Part shown: positions 1 through 10,689 of the stretch, piece after piece
Position numbering within the stretch: the first letter of the stretch is position 1
Layout of the letters: each line of letters starts with the position of its first letter
Assembly: GCF_019279795.1 (NCBI RefSeq)
Contig: NC_056732.1
Span: forward strand, 176,546,825 to 176,610,824
Origin: Protopterus annectens
Lineage: Eukaryota > Chordata > Ceratodontiformes > Protopteridae
Length of the DNA stretch: 64,000 bases
Direction: 5' to 3'
The notes under the pieces: generated by a model
The model's input: only the letters and a program-made list of their open reading frames with translations
Told to the model about the DNA's origin: nothing
The model's database searches: none
Program-made: the position numbers and the translations under genes

Positions 1-525
1 TGACATTTTGACAGGTTATCAGTTAGTAGTAAGAAGTTTTCATTAGAATAGTTCCTAAATGTTATGGGAGTAAGCCAGTGTTACAAAATTGATTTTTATT
101 ATGAAGAATATAGCTCTGTGGTATGTCCTTACTAGAGAGGACACTACACTGGGGGGTACAGCATTCTCCCATGTTTGTGAGTACCAGCTCAAGTATGTTT
201 GCACCCTTAGTGGACGTATCAACTATCTTGTCCAAGGTGTTTGTGTTTTCAAAGTGCAGGAGTCTCTGGGCCTGCAAGTTTGGGGTCATGTAAATATCAC
301 AGTTTATAGTGTGTAATCAAAGTTATTCATGAATATAGTATTGGGTTGAATGGTGAGGGCCTCCAGTAAGTCCAAGTATGAGTTATGGGTTATTTGGGTG
401 ACAGAGGGTGACCTATAGCTTACAAGAATATGATATGGGACTTTGCCTGTGGAAACCTGGACATGGAAAAGCTCAAGCTCTCCAACCTGTTTGACTAGTC
501 TTGAGGTGATTTTGTTGTCAATATA
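1..525 (-). pseudogene. Inverted 5' segment of CR1 copy 1: endonuclease fragment
   Basis: Read on the reverse strand, this encodes the middle of an apurinic-type endonuclease, the domain with which CR1 LINEs nick their target. Residues equivalent to ITSRLVKQ, STGKVPYHILVSYRSPS, the NILELVLTNMG block and SSLVRTYHRA line up in order with the better copy at 49.2-50.4 kb. The linker motif NYSNENFLLLTDNL continues to the window edge, so the segment runs off the start. Several frameshifts and stops are present. The N-terminal side of the fragment abuts the forward-strand RT part of the same family at about 525-530, which is the geometry of a 5' inversion. I am confident of the family and moderately confident of the junction. 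Confidence 0.85.
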
Positions 526-527
526 GA

Positions 528-1796
528 TTGAGACACTTCTACTGCTAATAAAAGCACTCTTATCAAACTAAACAAACAATGCAGAAAACAAATAAAGTCT
601 ACAAAACCAAATCTGAGGAAACGTTGGCCTCCCAGGCCAAGGACAACCACAAGCCACTCTTCAGCTATGTCCACAACCTCAACTGCAGTATACAATTGTG
701 TGCAGACCTAATTGCTAATGGAGCCACCTATACTGAGCCAGGAGATATAGCAAACCTACTGACTGACAAATTCAACTCTAACTTTATCCCTCTCTTCCCT
801 TCAACCTTCCCTCACGAAATACCATTAAATATAATGCCTCCTGCTATCACCAGTCATTAATGCTCTCTCTAAGGTCAAGAACACTGCATCACTGGGCCCA
901 GAAAATATCCTAGGATGCCTTCTAAATAGCATGAAGCATGACCTATCAGGCCCTCTGGAAATGCTATTTAACTGTAGCTTCCAAACAGCCTTCATGCCTT
1001 ACAAATGAAGAGCAGCAACAGCCATCTCTCTGCACAAAGATGAGCCATCCACACACCCTGGAAACTACAGACCCACAATTCTCACTAGTCGTATATGCAA
1101 AGCCCTAGAAAGAATTATGGAAATGATCATTAGTGACATAGGGCACCTCCAGACACTGGAACCAACCGAATTTGGTTTCATCAAGGGTAGGGCATGCCTA
1201 CTCAACCTGGTGGACTTCTTTCAGAAGGTCACCAAAGCAATAGATGAGGGAAAAACAGTTCACTCTGCCTTCCTTGACCTGGCCAAGGCATTTGACACAA
1301 TTCCCCATTTGGGCATTGCTGAAAAACTTGAGACCTTAGTTATAAACCCTTATGTCACTTGATGGAGAGCCAGCTGGCTTACAAACAGGACCCAAGAAGT
1401 TTGAACTGGGGAGTTTACCTTTACAAAGAGGAAATTCACAAGTGGAGTCCCTCAGAAATTGGTCCTGGGACCACTCCTTTTTGGCATTTACATCTCTGAA
1501 GTCAAGGCCAATGTCACTGGCTTCTGGCTGACTAAATTTGCAGATGATTTCAAGTTAGGAGCAGTCACTGAATTCCACAATGGCACAAATATTCTCCAGG
1601 AAGGGCTGACACAGATAAATAACTGATGTCAGAGCCATGAACTAAAATTAAATGCCAAGAAATGTATAATAGTATCCTTTGGGAAGTCATCCACCCCTGG
1701 CAACTATCATATTAACAACACACCCCTAAGGGCTGACTCACTAGTCAGGAACTTGGGGACACACAAACTGTAATCTAGCCTTCGACTATCACATCT
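528..1796 (+). pseudogene. CR1 reverse transcriptase fragment (copy 1)
   Basis: A LINE reverse transcriptase reads through several frames. Visible motifs in order are the linker KDNHKPLFSYVHNLN, the finger motif QFGxxKGRxCLLNLVDFF (here EFGFIKGRACLLNLVDFF), motif A DLAKAFDTIPH near 1278-1308, a GVPQ..VLGPLLFGIY block near 1446-1490, and the catalytic box FADD at 1537-1548 with both aspartates kept. In-frame stops (for example at about 1360 and 1624) and frameshifts interrupt it. The 3' side ends where an L2 tail has been inserted. The enzyme would have copied CR1 RNA at a nicked target, but this copy cannot be expressed intact. Confidence 0.88.
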
Positions 1797-1968
1797 ATCA
1801 CTGACACCAACAACCTGTAATGTTGTTTACTATTGCTGCAACTTTGTATCTCTATCATGTACATGATGTGGAGATTTTCTCTCCAGGCATCAGCTGAAAA
1901 AGGACCTGCATCCAGTTGGAATTTCCCGGTAAACAAATGTAAATAAAATAAATAAATAAAAATAAATG
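1797..1968 (+). mobile_element. L2-type LINE 3' end inserted in CR1 copy 1
   Basis: About 170 bp split the CR1 RT coding sequence. The segment has the block GGAGATTTTCTCTCCAGGC, then a CCAGTTGGAATTTCCCGGT block, and ends in an (AAATA)n tail. The same blocks, in reverse complement, form the 3' end of the L2 element at 35.4-39.7 kb. It is therefore a strongly 5'-truncated L2 or an L2-dependent SINE. Boundaries come from where the CR1 protein stops and resumes and are accurate to about 5 bp. Confidence 0.75.
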
Positions 1969-2902
1969 TCTACAGTAGTGAGGAAATCATTCTATGTTGT
2001 TCAACTTATAAACAAAGGTATGGCATCTAGGTCCAAGGAAGTCACTGTGTGATGATGTAAGGTATTGCCAGCTATACCAGAAGAAGCAGGGCAGTGGATG
2101 TGTAACATATGCCAACATAGCTAGCTGGAATTTTGTAAAGAATTAAATGTCATTTGTATATCAAACTGATTTGTCCAGATGCTTGTGTTGAAAAATGTTT
2201 TTGTAAAGCCTCTTGTGTTAAAAATGTACCAACAGTGGGTCCTGACTGTACTGTAATTGAGGAAATGTACATATGTTAACAGAGAATACTGGAAGAGAAG
2301 AGGTTAATTTCAGTCCAGCTAACTTTGAAAAATAGTAAGAAATTAAATTACTTAAGTTAGGCCATAACAATTGTATCTTACAGTTCTGACTGCAGCCAGA
2401 GATGAAATGTCTCTGCCAGAGAATGGTTTATTAGCTCCTGTAGGAAGAGTGGAAGTGTTGTATAGCTTCCAGATGCTATAACACATCTCAGTAAAGCTCT
2501 ATCTGTGTGTATGCTAACACATATGTGCTAAATTCTGGTTCAGTTTCTAGCAGTGGGGGTAGCATGGGAACCAGAAGTCAGATGACCAGATGTATGTGAT
2601 GTCATTCTGTAATCTAGGACAAAAATGATGTGATGTTTTAATACCAGATGAAAGAGAAGTCTCAAAGCATTCTGTTTTTGCAAATTGACAAAGAAGGGCT
2701 CCTCACCTAATTTACCTTGCCTTGCTCTAGTAAGTGAACCAGGGAATAGTAATTCTTTAGATTAGTCAGGAAAATGTAGTGAGAATAGTTACGTAATTTT
2801 TTTTGTATCTGTGTGAATCTATTCATCTGTGTTATTTTAATATTTTCTGTGAGTGAAACTCTGTTGTTTATTGTAAAAAGATATTTAGTATTTTCATTTT
2901 TT

Positions 2903-3252
2903 CTTCTTCTTCTTCTTTTGGCTTTTCCCGGTTAGGGGTTGCCACAGTGGAACACCTGTCCTCTCATGATTGGTAGTACAGTTTTATGATGTTGAGTTGC
3001 CAGCCCTGCGCCCAACCTTCCACAGAAGGCACATACACACATGCACTCACACCTAGGGGCAATTTAGCATGTCCAATCCATCTACAGCATGTCTTTGGGA
3101 TGTGGGAGGAAACCGGAGCACCCAGAGAAAACCCACACAACCACAGGGAGGACATGCAAACTCCACACAGAAGGCACCCCAGCTGAGGATAGAACCAGAG
3201 AACCTCTTGCTGTGAGGCAACAATGCTAACCACTGCACTACCACGGCCGCCC
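2903..3252 (-). mobile_element. V-SINE copy A, with 13-bp target duplication
   Basis: Reverse-strand tRNA-derived SINE. It starts with the A-box region GTGCAGTGGTTAGCATTG and the B-box region GGTTCTATCCTC. The conserved vertebrate V-SINE central segment follows (GTTTCCTCCCACATCCCAAA), and it ends in AACCCCTAACCGGG plus an (AAG)n tail. The 13-bp direct repeat ATTTTCATTTTTT at 2890-2902 and 3253-3265 flanks it exactly, so the copy is complete. Pol III would transcribe it from the internal boxes, with a partner LINE supplying the enzymes. V-SINEs include DANA of zebrafish and Lun1 of lungfish. Confidence 0.92.
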
Positions 3253-3317
3253 ATTTTCATTTTTTTTATTATTTATTATTAAATATAGTTAAACTTTTCA
3301 TTGTGGCATGTAATTTA

Positions 3318-3663
3318 GGGTGCCACAGTGGTGCATTGGTTAGCATTGCTGCCTCACAGCAAGAAGTTCTCTGGTTCAATCCTCAGCTGGGGTGCCTTCT
3401 GTGCGGAGTCTGCATGTTCTCCCTGTGGTCACGTGGGTTTCCTCCAGGTGCTCTGGTTTCCTCCCACATCCCAAAGACATGCTGTAGGTGGATTATACAC
3501 TCTAAATTGGCCCTAGGTGTGAGTCCGTGCATGTGTCTGCCTTCTGTGGAAGGTTGGGTGCCGGGCTGGGAACTCGACATCGTAAAACTCCACTGCCAAT
3601 CATGAGCAAACAGGTGATCTGCTGTGGTGACCCCTAACCGGGAAAAGCCGAAAGAAGAAGAAG
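3318..3663 (+). mobile_element. V-SINE copy B, with target duplication
   Basis: Forward copy of the same SINE: head GGTGCCACAGTGGTGCATTG, B-box GGTTCAATCCTC, the conserved TTTCCTCCCACATCCCAAAG segment, and tail CCCTAACCGGGAAAAGCC plus (GAA)n. A 17-bp imperfect target duplication flanks it, ATTGTGGCATGTAATTT (3300-3316) and ATTGTGGCACATAATTT (3664-3680). It lies head-to-head with copy A, 65 bp apart. Confidence 0.92.
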
Positions 3664-3919
3664 ATTGTGGCACATAATTTGAAAATATTTTAAACTTTGA
3701 GAGGATTTACATCTATTTGGTGACACTGTGTCCACTGCTGAAAGCCTTACTGCATTGGCCAAATACTACCATTTGTATTAATATTAATTTCACTCAGTAT
3801 AATTGGGCACCCTTGTAAGAGCCATAGAGTAGCTTACTTTTGGAGTGTCTGGTTGCAGTAACTACCTTATAGTCTGGGCAGAAGGGGGCATAGGTAGTAA
3901 ATTAGTGTCAGCTAATACC

Positions 3920-3920
<1 letters not shown>

Positions 3921-4006
<86 letters not shown>
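3921..4006. repeat. (TG)n microsatellite
   Basis: Uninterrupted TG dinucleotide run of about 86 bp. Confidence 0.98.
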
Positions 4007-4009
<3 letters not shown>

Positions 4010-4377
4010 ATCAAATCTCAAAGAGTGTGTATGTCAGCTGCTTGGAGCAGGGACACGAAGCACTGGTTTCACAGAGAGGGTGCTGGAGGACTTGACTTGG
4101 ACACTTGGCTGAGGACTCAACGCTAGATATGTGCCGGTGGTGAGTCTAATTGGGGACCTGGAGGGAGACAGATTAATAAATCCAGACACCCAACTGAGTG
4201 TGTTTCCTGTGTGCTCTAAAGGGAAATTGTACTTGATGCAGAGAGCTGCATCTGGAAATACTATGTGCATCGATTTTTATTCCAAGTGAACGTCCCTCTC
4301 CAGTGTCAATGGTGAGGATTCAGCCTCCTTAATTACTGACCCAGAGAGGTGACATCACACATTGTTCCACTGTATCC

Positions 4378-5030
4378 AGCATTCATCAGGTCTATCACTG
4401 AATACAATGCCTCGCTTGGTATGTACCTATCCAAGCACATATAACAATTGGCGCATGCACAGAGGTTCCTCACTAAAAGAATACTGGGAATAAGTAACAT
4501 GTCCTATACAGACCACCTCAAGGCCCCATCCCTGTATTCTGTCTCCTACAGGCTGGTGAGGGGAGCGCTATGCCTGGCATACAAGGCATTGTCAGACTCC
4601 ATCCTGATGGACCTCCTGCATATCAGCAAAACAAACAGCACCAGAATTACCTGTTCTTAAGATTTAAACCTTGCCTGTGATGTGAACAGAACTTGCTGGA
4701 CAAACAGGTATGTAACCCAGAGACTACCCCTTCTTTGGAACAGTCTCCCCATCCATGTGAAGCAGAGTTCCTCCCTAACCCAATTCAAATGTAACTTGGA
4801 AAATTGGATGGGGAACAGGAAATTCATCTCTGGTTTGGCACTTCTGTCTCTAATGGACACAGGCAGCCTCTAAATGGTTCATCTCCCAAGCTCCTGTTGT
4901 AAATGCTTAATCTCCCAAGGTCCTGCTTACATTTCTCAAGGTAACAGAACTTGTCAGAGATTTGGGATGCCTGGCTAGGATTAAAAAGGCCCCTGTGGTC
5001 ATTAGCCTAGTAAACTCCTATGAACCTGTC
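4378..5030 (+). pseudogene. CR1 copy 1 RT C-terminus and 3' UTR
   Basis: Continuation of the CR1 copy 1 protein: ITEYNASLGMYLSKH, RFLTKRILGISNMSYTDHLK, YRLVRGALCLAYKALSDS, then LLWNSLPIHVKQSSSLTQF and a stop near 4873. The 3' UTR keeps the GATTAAAAAGGC and CATTAGCCTAGTA blocks seen at the ends of the other CR1 copies and closes with TATGAACC. One frame change separates the two coding stretches. No poly(A) tail is present, as is usual for CR1. Confidence 0.85.
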
Positions 5031-5455
5031 TGTGCAGTAGCTGCCTTGAATTTATGGAATGCATTGCAGCCCTGCAATTCAAAGGTGCTCTGCATGGTTT
5101 TAAACCTTGTCTGCACAGATGTCCACACTCTCCATGGTGAAAACAACCTGGGGGGACTGGAGTTTCTTTTTTTAGCTCCTGGCATTGAGCAGTACTACCT
5201 TTAGATTCCCTTGAACTGGTTTTGCTGTTTCTGAAGGTCTGTCTATTTGGCATTGCCTAAAAAAAGCACTATTGGGGAGTTTATTTCTTATGTATATTTC
5301 ATCTTCTGACATAATTTTTCTTCTCTATAGAATGATGCAAGTATGAGTTTAAAAGTATGAAAGCTTTGTTAACATATATTTTAGACATTGTGTTAAATGT
5401 ATAATTTATAGTTTATTTACTACTTGTTGAAATCTGCCAATGTTGGTCATTTTTA

Positions 5456-5456
<1 letters not shown>
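5031..5456. other. Unassigned spacer
   Basis: AT-rich sequence after the CR1 3' end. I see no repeat signature or reading frame of substance. Confidence 0.4.

Positions 5457-5522
<66 letters not shown>
5457..5522. repeat. (TA)n microsatellite
   Basis: Pure TA dinucleotide run of about 66 bp, self-complementary. Confidence 0.98.
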
Positions 5523-5524
<2 letters not shown>

Positions 5525-5930
5525 CTATAAAAATGTGGAAAATTGAAATAATTTTCCACCTTTCGATCAAACCAGTTTTTTTAAAATAGGTAATAATGAC
5601 TTACCAAAATTTTGGAAATGGTAACACAGAATCAACATTTGAACACCAGAAGTTCCAATGTGGAAAGTCCATGTTACCGGTACCCCCACATCCCCTGCAT
5701 ATTATATATTCCAACTCTGAAACTGCACTACAGTGAGAAAAGGGTACATTTACTGATCCACAACTGTAGCGTGATCTATTATCAGAACATCGATTCCACA
5801 TTAGTGAATGCACACTACCATTCGGTAATGTGGATTTGAACATTTTCTGGATCAGCATTACGAAAACTTGAAAACAGACTTTCGACCTTCTCAGCTTTGC
5901 ATAAGTGCTGATCTAAATTTTGATAGTAAA

Positions 5931-5933
<3 letters not shown>
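5523..5933. other. Unassigned spacer between two (TA)n tracts
   Basis: About 410 bp of ordinary AT-rich sequence. It contains an imperfect inverted relation (GGTAATAATGACTTACC at the left). No coding motif or known repeat was recognised. Confidence 0.35.
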
Positions 5934-6013
<80 letters not shown>

Positions 6014-6014
6014 T

Positions 6015-6062
<48 letters not shown>
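5934..6062. repeat. (TA)n-(CA)n-(TA)n microsatellite
   Basis: Compound dinucleotide tract: about 75 bp of TA, a short AC run near 6015-6032, then TA again. The two-strand reading frames across it are artefacts of the repeat. Confidence 0.97.
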
Positions 6063-6067
<5 letters not shown>

Positions 6068-6107
6068 TATATTATATTAGTTTGGTAAGATATTTAGGAG
6101 TTAATAT

Positions 6108-6383
6108 GTTGTTGTTCTTCTTTCAGCTTTTTCCTGGTTAGGGGCCGCCACAGCGGAACTCTGGTCCGCTAATGATTGGCAGTAGATTTTTACGGTGCTG
6201 TGGTGCCAGCTCGATGCCCAACCTTCAATGAAGGCACGCCCATTCACGCATGTCTTTTGAACACCACTCGACCCTGGGGGGGACATGCAGACTCAACACA
6301 GAAGGCGCTCCAGCCAAGAATCGAACGGGAGAACCTCTTGCTGTGAGGCGACAACACTACCGCTGCACCACCGCAGCTTAAAT
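6108..6383 (-). mobile_element. V-SINE copy C, internally deleted
   Basis: Reverse-strand V-SINE. The head GCGGTGGTGCAGCGGTAGTG and B-box CGTTCGATTCTTGG are clear. The tail blocks CGGCCCCTAACCAGG and AGCTGAAAGAAGAAC are also present, but the central conserved block is shortened to a G/C-run junction near 6275-6285. The direct repeat TTAGGAGTTA at 6094-6103 and 6384-6393 marks the insertion site. A CGAT in the B-box is retained, so it may be slightly younger than copies A and B, but that is only an impression. Confidence 0.88.
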
Positions 6384-6393
6384 TAGGAGTTAC

Positions 6394-7300
6394 AATGATA
6401 GCACTTTAATTGAAAAGATTACAGTTCAGTATTTGTTATGAAGTTATTAATATATATTTGATTAAAAAGATGTTATTTATATGTAATTAGACTGGAATTC
6501 CTGATCTGCTGATACTGTTTTCTGATAAAAAAATAAATACAAATATTTTCTAAGAATAATAATAATACTTGAAAGTTTTGTATATATATATACGCAATCT
6601 CTGCCCAAGAAGATCAAAATAAAATAAAAATCAGCTCCCATACTTGTACCTAAAATCACTATATAGCTATATTTTGTATACCTCAATCCAATGATAATGT
6701 CACTTTAAACTTGATATAGCCTACAACAAATTATTTAGATTTTCCATAAGCCTTTGGTTCAGAACTTATTACTGTTTAGCATTAGAGCATTAGACAGCCT
6801 GAACAGTTCATCTCTAAAGGCAAGAATATCAAAAAAAAAATCTTCTACTTACACAAAAACTTTCTTGGGTATGACTTGTAAATTTGCACAGAAATCTGTT
6901 TTCCCATGAACACATTTTAAAGAAAATACTCCCAAGACGTCATAGTGCTATACCACCTCTGTTCAACTAGAAAAAAATACTTTTTGGGATTCCACCTTCT
7001 GCCTGGTCTCTAGTCATTCCTGATAAATCTTGGCCATGGCTAGTCCTTTATCTTTCTTTGTTATGAAACTGCTTTTTAAATAACTTGATAATTGAAGAAT
7101 ATTTGAATTTTCATAACTAAAGTAAAAAAATACTTAAAATTGCATTGAAAAGCTAAGAATTCCAAATTTAGAGATGGATTAGAACTTGCACTGAGACAGA
7201 TTTGTGTATGTTATGTTTTGTGAAGATATACAAAGCAGACTGCATTCTAAGGGAGATAAACACTAGATCAAACAGTAAGCATACCAATGTCAAAAGAAAT
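6394..7300. other. Unassigned AT-rich spacer
   Basis: About 900 bp with no recognised coding segment, repeat head or palindrome. A short (TA)5 occurs near 6583-6592. Confidence 0.35.
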
Positions 7301-7514
7301 GGCTGCCAGATACACCACAGAATGACAACAATCTGGTTGAGTGCTCTGTCAATGGACTGCTAAGTCTGCAAAGATGCAAATATGTGACTGTTTGGGGTGT
7401 GAAAGACCTGACAGGTTGTCACATAAAGTTGTTATACGCTGAAGTGAATACAAATCCTGCAGAAAATGTCATATAAAGAGTCACACTAACCGAATGTGCG
7501 AGTAGAAGAATAAC

Positions 7515-7790
7515 ATGAAGGAAATCACTGTCAAACATATTATGCGTGATGAAAAAACTGGGAACCACAGCATGTGCACAAAATCGAATGTTGAATGTGA
7601 AGAAAGGCCCGCAAGACTGGAGGCAATAACTGATGATTTGATATATTTAGAACTTTATAGTATAAACCAGGATGGTAGAGAAATTATTTTGATCTGTCCA
7701 GTAATGGCAGGGGTGAAACTTAAAACTGGGACTACGATCAAGAACTGCTTTACTTATGATGATTTCTATGAGACACCATTATACAGTTAA
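7515..7790 (+). pseudogene. Gypsy protease-region fragment
   Basis: An open stretch of 91 residues begins just after the zinc-knuckle-like cysteines. Its C-terminal half (VMAGVKLKTGTTIKNCFTYDDFYETPL) resembles the start of gypsy aspartic proteases, where DTG is the active site. Here the triplet reads KTGT, so the catalytic Asp would be lost. The match rests on position and spacing, so it is tentative. A SINE starts about 170 bp downstream. Confidence 0.45.
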
Positions 7791-7959
7791 ATAACTGGGC
7801 TACATCCACAATGTAACTGCTTAAGAAAATTAAATGAGAGGAAAAAAGAAATAAAGAAATAGAAAAAGCACAGAAAAGTACATGAAAGGGTGTTTATACA
7901 TGATATTTACATTTTTGTCTAATCCAGTGTTAAGAGTTGACCAGTATGCCCTGACAAGA

Positions 7960-8440
7960 AGTAACCATTTTGCAGTCAACCAGTGCTGCGGCATAGAGAG
8001 ATAAAGCCCTCTGACCCAAGAGACTCAGGTTTGATTAGCAGCTTGGGTGTCTGAAATGCTGGCATGGAAGGGTAGCCATGCCATTTTACTGGGGAAAGTG
8101 GGCACTTGGATGCATCTCATGTTCAATCCCTGGTAGTGGCTGGGTTCACATGTGAGACGTTTTCCCAAAAGAGGGAAAAGCAGGAGACATTGTTTGAATC
8201 ACTGAGAAGGAGAAATGATATGGCAGCACATCCACCCCTAGACATTAATGAAAGCACATACTGAGGAGGGAAGTTAAGGCTTAAACAGCAAAAATAAATA
8301 AGTAAATATGTAAACACTCCTTGGCAGATATATGATGCTGCACCAGGGCCCTTGGTCTCCTCACTGGCCCTGACCATGGGTCAGAGCAAGTCCAGGGGAG
8401 AAAAAGGACTGCCAGTAAACCTAATGAATTAGATACCCTG
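7960..8440 (+). mobile_element. tRNA-derived SINE, family 2, copy 1
   Basis: The head GCTGCGGCATAGAGAGATAAAG resembles a tRNA A-box/D-arm, and ACTCAGGTTTGATTAG a degenerate B-box about 45 bp later. The body shares ordered blocks (GTGTCTGAAATGCTGGCA, TAGCCATGCC, CAATCCCTGGTAGTGGC, GGCCCTGACCATGGGTCAGA) with 22.89-23.35 kb, which shows a dispersed family. It sits inside the gypsy remnant. I do not know a named family for it. Confidence 0.6.
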
Positions 8441-8719
8441 GTGGCAGCTGACAGTTAGCTTCATGAAGCAAAAAGAAAAAAAAATTTGCACTCCTGCCAG
8501 AGGGTGTGGTAAATTGGTGGACAGTTCTCTAAAATGATCGTGCCAATGGCCTAAAAGAAGCTTCTAAGAAATTCATAGCAGTCAATGATTGTGAACATTC
8601 TCATATACAATCATATGATTTGAAGTGTGATCTGTGACTTCCATTTGATAGCAGGCAGTAGACCAATACTCTAGGGAATTTCTAGCATGTATTGCTGTCT
8701 GGTAAATGGGAAGAATGAT

Positions 8720-9300
8720 AAAAAGACTGTTAAAGACCACCTCAATAACCTACAAAGAGTCCTAGAAACACTAAAATAGAAAAAGGTTAGAGTGAAATTT
8801 TGAAGATGAGATTTCATGAAATGGACTAACAGAAATGGAATGCATAGGAGTACCTGAGTCCCAAAATGAGTCACAACTGTCATCAATGAGAAATTACAAA
8901 CAAAAGATCCAGTAGAAACTCTCAACATTATTACACCAACAGGAGACAGTTTAAAGGGATCTGAAAGGATGGGATGAAGAACTGCAAGTGCACCTTCAGT
9001 GAGTCGAAAGAAATGACTATGCCAGATGAAGTACTTAAACACTTTGACCCATTTTTGTCTCTTAGGTTGGCATGTGATATCTTATCTTACATAACTGGTT
9101 CTGTTCTACTGAATGGACTCCAAGATGGCACAGACAGACCCATGGCATTTGGTTTAAGTTAAAGCTGAACCATAACTATGTCCAGCTAGACACAAACACC
9201 TTTAGTCTGATCTGTAATGAATTCATCTAGCATTTATGTGGAAGAAGGTTCACACTGGTTACAGATCAACAGTTATTTCTAGCAGTTTTAAGCCCTCAAA
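8720..9300 (+). pseudogene. Gypsy late RT and RNase H fragment
   Basis: Reading frames with stops give HLNNLQRVLETLK (end of the RT palm/thumb). RNase H follows as EVLKHFDPFLSLRLACD, GSVLLNGLQDGTDRPMAFG and KKVHTGYRS. These correspond to the gypsy consensus VLxHFDPxLPLxLACDAS, GAVLxHxxPDGxExPIAFAS and KKFHxYLYG. The catalytic ACDAS motif here reads ACDIL, so the first Asp is kept. At least one deletion and several frameshifts are present. The family assignment is firm for RNase H, weaker for the rest. Confidence 0.8.
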
Positions 9301-9745
9301 ATGGTGTATCCATGACTATAGTGGTGCTACCTGCTACTAAGAGACACCTATATTATATTTATATAAGAAAACATAACAACATAGTAACTCGAATGGACTG
9401 ATATGAGTAAGAGGAAGCAGCAGGTGTTGATCCCTTGGATGTATACTTCACATCAATTATTCCAGTTATCTTTGATGAAAGTCGCTGTGCAGAGGGAAAT
9501 CTGCAATAATCTGCTTTCGTTCTATGTGTTCAACTTAGTTGTAAAAGGATGACAAAAAGATGACCAGATGAGATACCCAGATTTTGCTCATACAAAAGAA
9601 TGGTCGTCTATGTCAAAGACTCTTATGTTGCAGCTCTAGAAATGAGATTTCAATCAAGCTACATTCTGAAGTACAAGATGTTATACATGAGGGGCAGGTG
9701 GGAACAACAAAAATTCAGAGAATTTCTCTCCACCCCTGCTAATTG

Positions 9746-10611
9746 GCTGATGTGGCCATATTAGCATGTAGTTTCTCCAGTGAGACAACTCTCCATATTA
9801 TAACCATCACCATGGGAAAACCATAGTGAGACAGCAAGCTCTGAATCAGAACAGTTTTCCATGATACAGAAACTTTTGGGGTTAAAGCTTCAGCTTGTGG
9901 TAAGGCTTTCTGAATTCCAGGGTAAGTCTCTTGCAAACCTTTTGTGAAGTAGCACAATAGTAATACAGAAACTGAAGCCTTAACTACAGGCAGTACTGGA
10001 GGACAAATTGTTTCGATAGTTAAAAAAAATGCATAGGGGCAAAATGCCAATCAAAACACAGACTCCTATATACATGTATCAAATCAGTAATCAAGATGTT
10101 GTTAAAAAGATATCATGATTCAGGCAGTCTATTTAATACAGGAAGTTTATTCCACATAATGTACCATAGAATGTGATAGGGACTTTGCTCTAGCAATCGT
10201 TCTGCATCTTCCATTTTTAAACAAATAGTTACATCATCTAGTAATTTGACCAGAATCTGTAAGCACAATGTTTCGCAACAATTGGGGCTCCTCATTCCTT
10301 AATGCCTGATAAACTAGACACAACTTTCCTCGCATAAGCCTATAACTTATGGAAAAAGACCTAAAACATCCAATCTAGTTTTTCAGCCCAGAAATTCTCT
10401 TTGTAAATTTCCTCTGTATTCCTTCCATAATGAATAAATCCTGTTTGGTATATGCACAATATGTTCAATACACATTAGTAACAGCGCACCAGCATTGTTA
10501 ATACTGACCATATAGTGTATCTATATTCAACACACACGGTAGTGTAGCTCATGGAAATTTTCAGGAGATGGGCAGCTCTGAAAGTAACAGAATAGGTGGG
10601 TGACTAGGGAC
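9746..10611. other. Unassigned region after gypsy remnant
   Basis: No repeat head or secure protein homology was seen. A reverse-strand reading of 9739-10050 gives YFTKGLQETYPGIQKALP and LSHYGFPMVMV, faintly like a gypsy integrase core. That orientation opposes the remnant upstream and I give it little weight. Confidence 0.3.
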
Positions 10612-10679
10612 GAGTGAGTGAGTGAGTGAGTGAGTGAGTGAGTGAGTGAGTGAGTGAGTGAGTGAGTGAGTGAGTGAGT
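10612..10679. repeat. (GAGT)n microsatellite
   Basis: About 17 perfect copies of a GAGT tetranucleotide. Confidence 0.98.
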
Positions 10680-10689
10680 CGGATGAAGT

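Larger units (their letters stand above)
2053..4377. other. 2.3-kb insertion between CR1 RT segments
   Basis: This block separates two parts of one CR1 reading frame, so it arrived after the CR1. It contains two V-SINEs, a (TG)n tract and otherwise unrecognised AT-rich DNA. A run near 2480-2510 (CAGTAAAGCTCTATC) looks like a polyadenylation signal such as LTRs carry, but I found no clear paired LTR, primer-binding site or protein. It may be a solo LTR-like element plus later SINEs, or a composite of several insertions. Confidence 0.5.
528..5030 (+). mobile_element. CR1 LINE copy 1, RT to 3' tail, with two internal insertions
   Basis: This is one CR1-family non-LTR retrotransposon read forward in three pieces: 528-1796, 1969-2052 and 4378-5030. 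The first piece carries the linker and RT, the second continues it (STVVRKSFYVVQLINKG), and the third holds the RT C-terminus (EYNASLGMYLSKH onward) and the thumb/C-terminal region ending in WMGNRKFISG. The protein breaks at 2052 and resumes at 4378 at the expected next residues, which shows the two parts were once continuous. The 3' end carries the family tail GCCTAGTAAACTCCTATGAACC near 5007-5028. Stops and frameshifts make it dead. Confidence 0.88.
7300..9745 (+). mobile_element. Ty3/gypsy retrotransposon remnant
   Basis: Decayed forward-strand LTR-retrotransposon internal region in canonical order. It has gag zinc-knuckle-like cysteines (CDCLGCERPDRLSHK, CRKCHIKSHTNRMC at about 7375-7503), a protease-like stretch, late RT (HLNNLQRVLETLK near 8727), RNase H, and an integrase N-terminal-like stretch (HSEVQDVIHEGQVGTTK near 9665). 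A tRNA-derived SINE interrupts it at about 7.96-8.44 kb. The early RT core is not visible and no LTRs were found. Gag-pol of this group makes a cytoplasmic particle and integrates a DNA copy, but this one is a fossil. Confidence 0.7.

Noticed and set aside
2053..2600. Solo ERV LTR
   Set aside because: A polyadenylation-like word is present but no TG..CA ends, primer-binding site or second LTR could be shown.
5868..6062. Protein-coding frames of Tyr-Ile repeats
   Set aside because: Translations of (TA)n microsatellites on both strands; same for 22185-22624 and 61253-61468.
9739..10050. Reverse-strand integrase gene
   Set aside because: Only faint resemblance in two short stretches, opposite to the gypsy remnant, with no zinc-binding or DDE motif.
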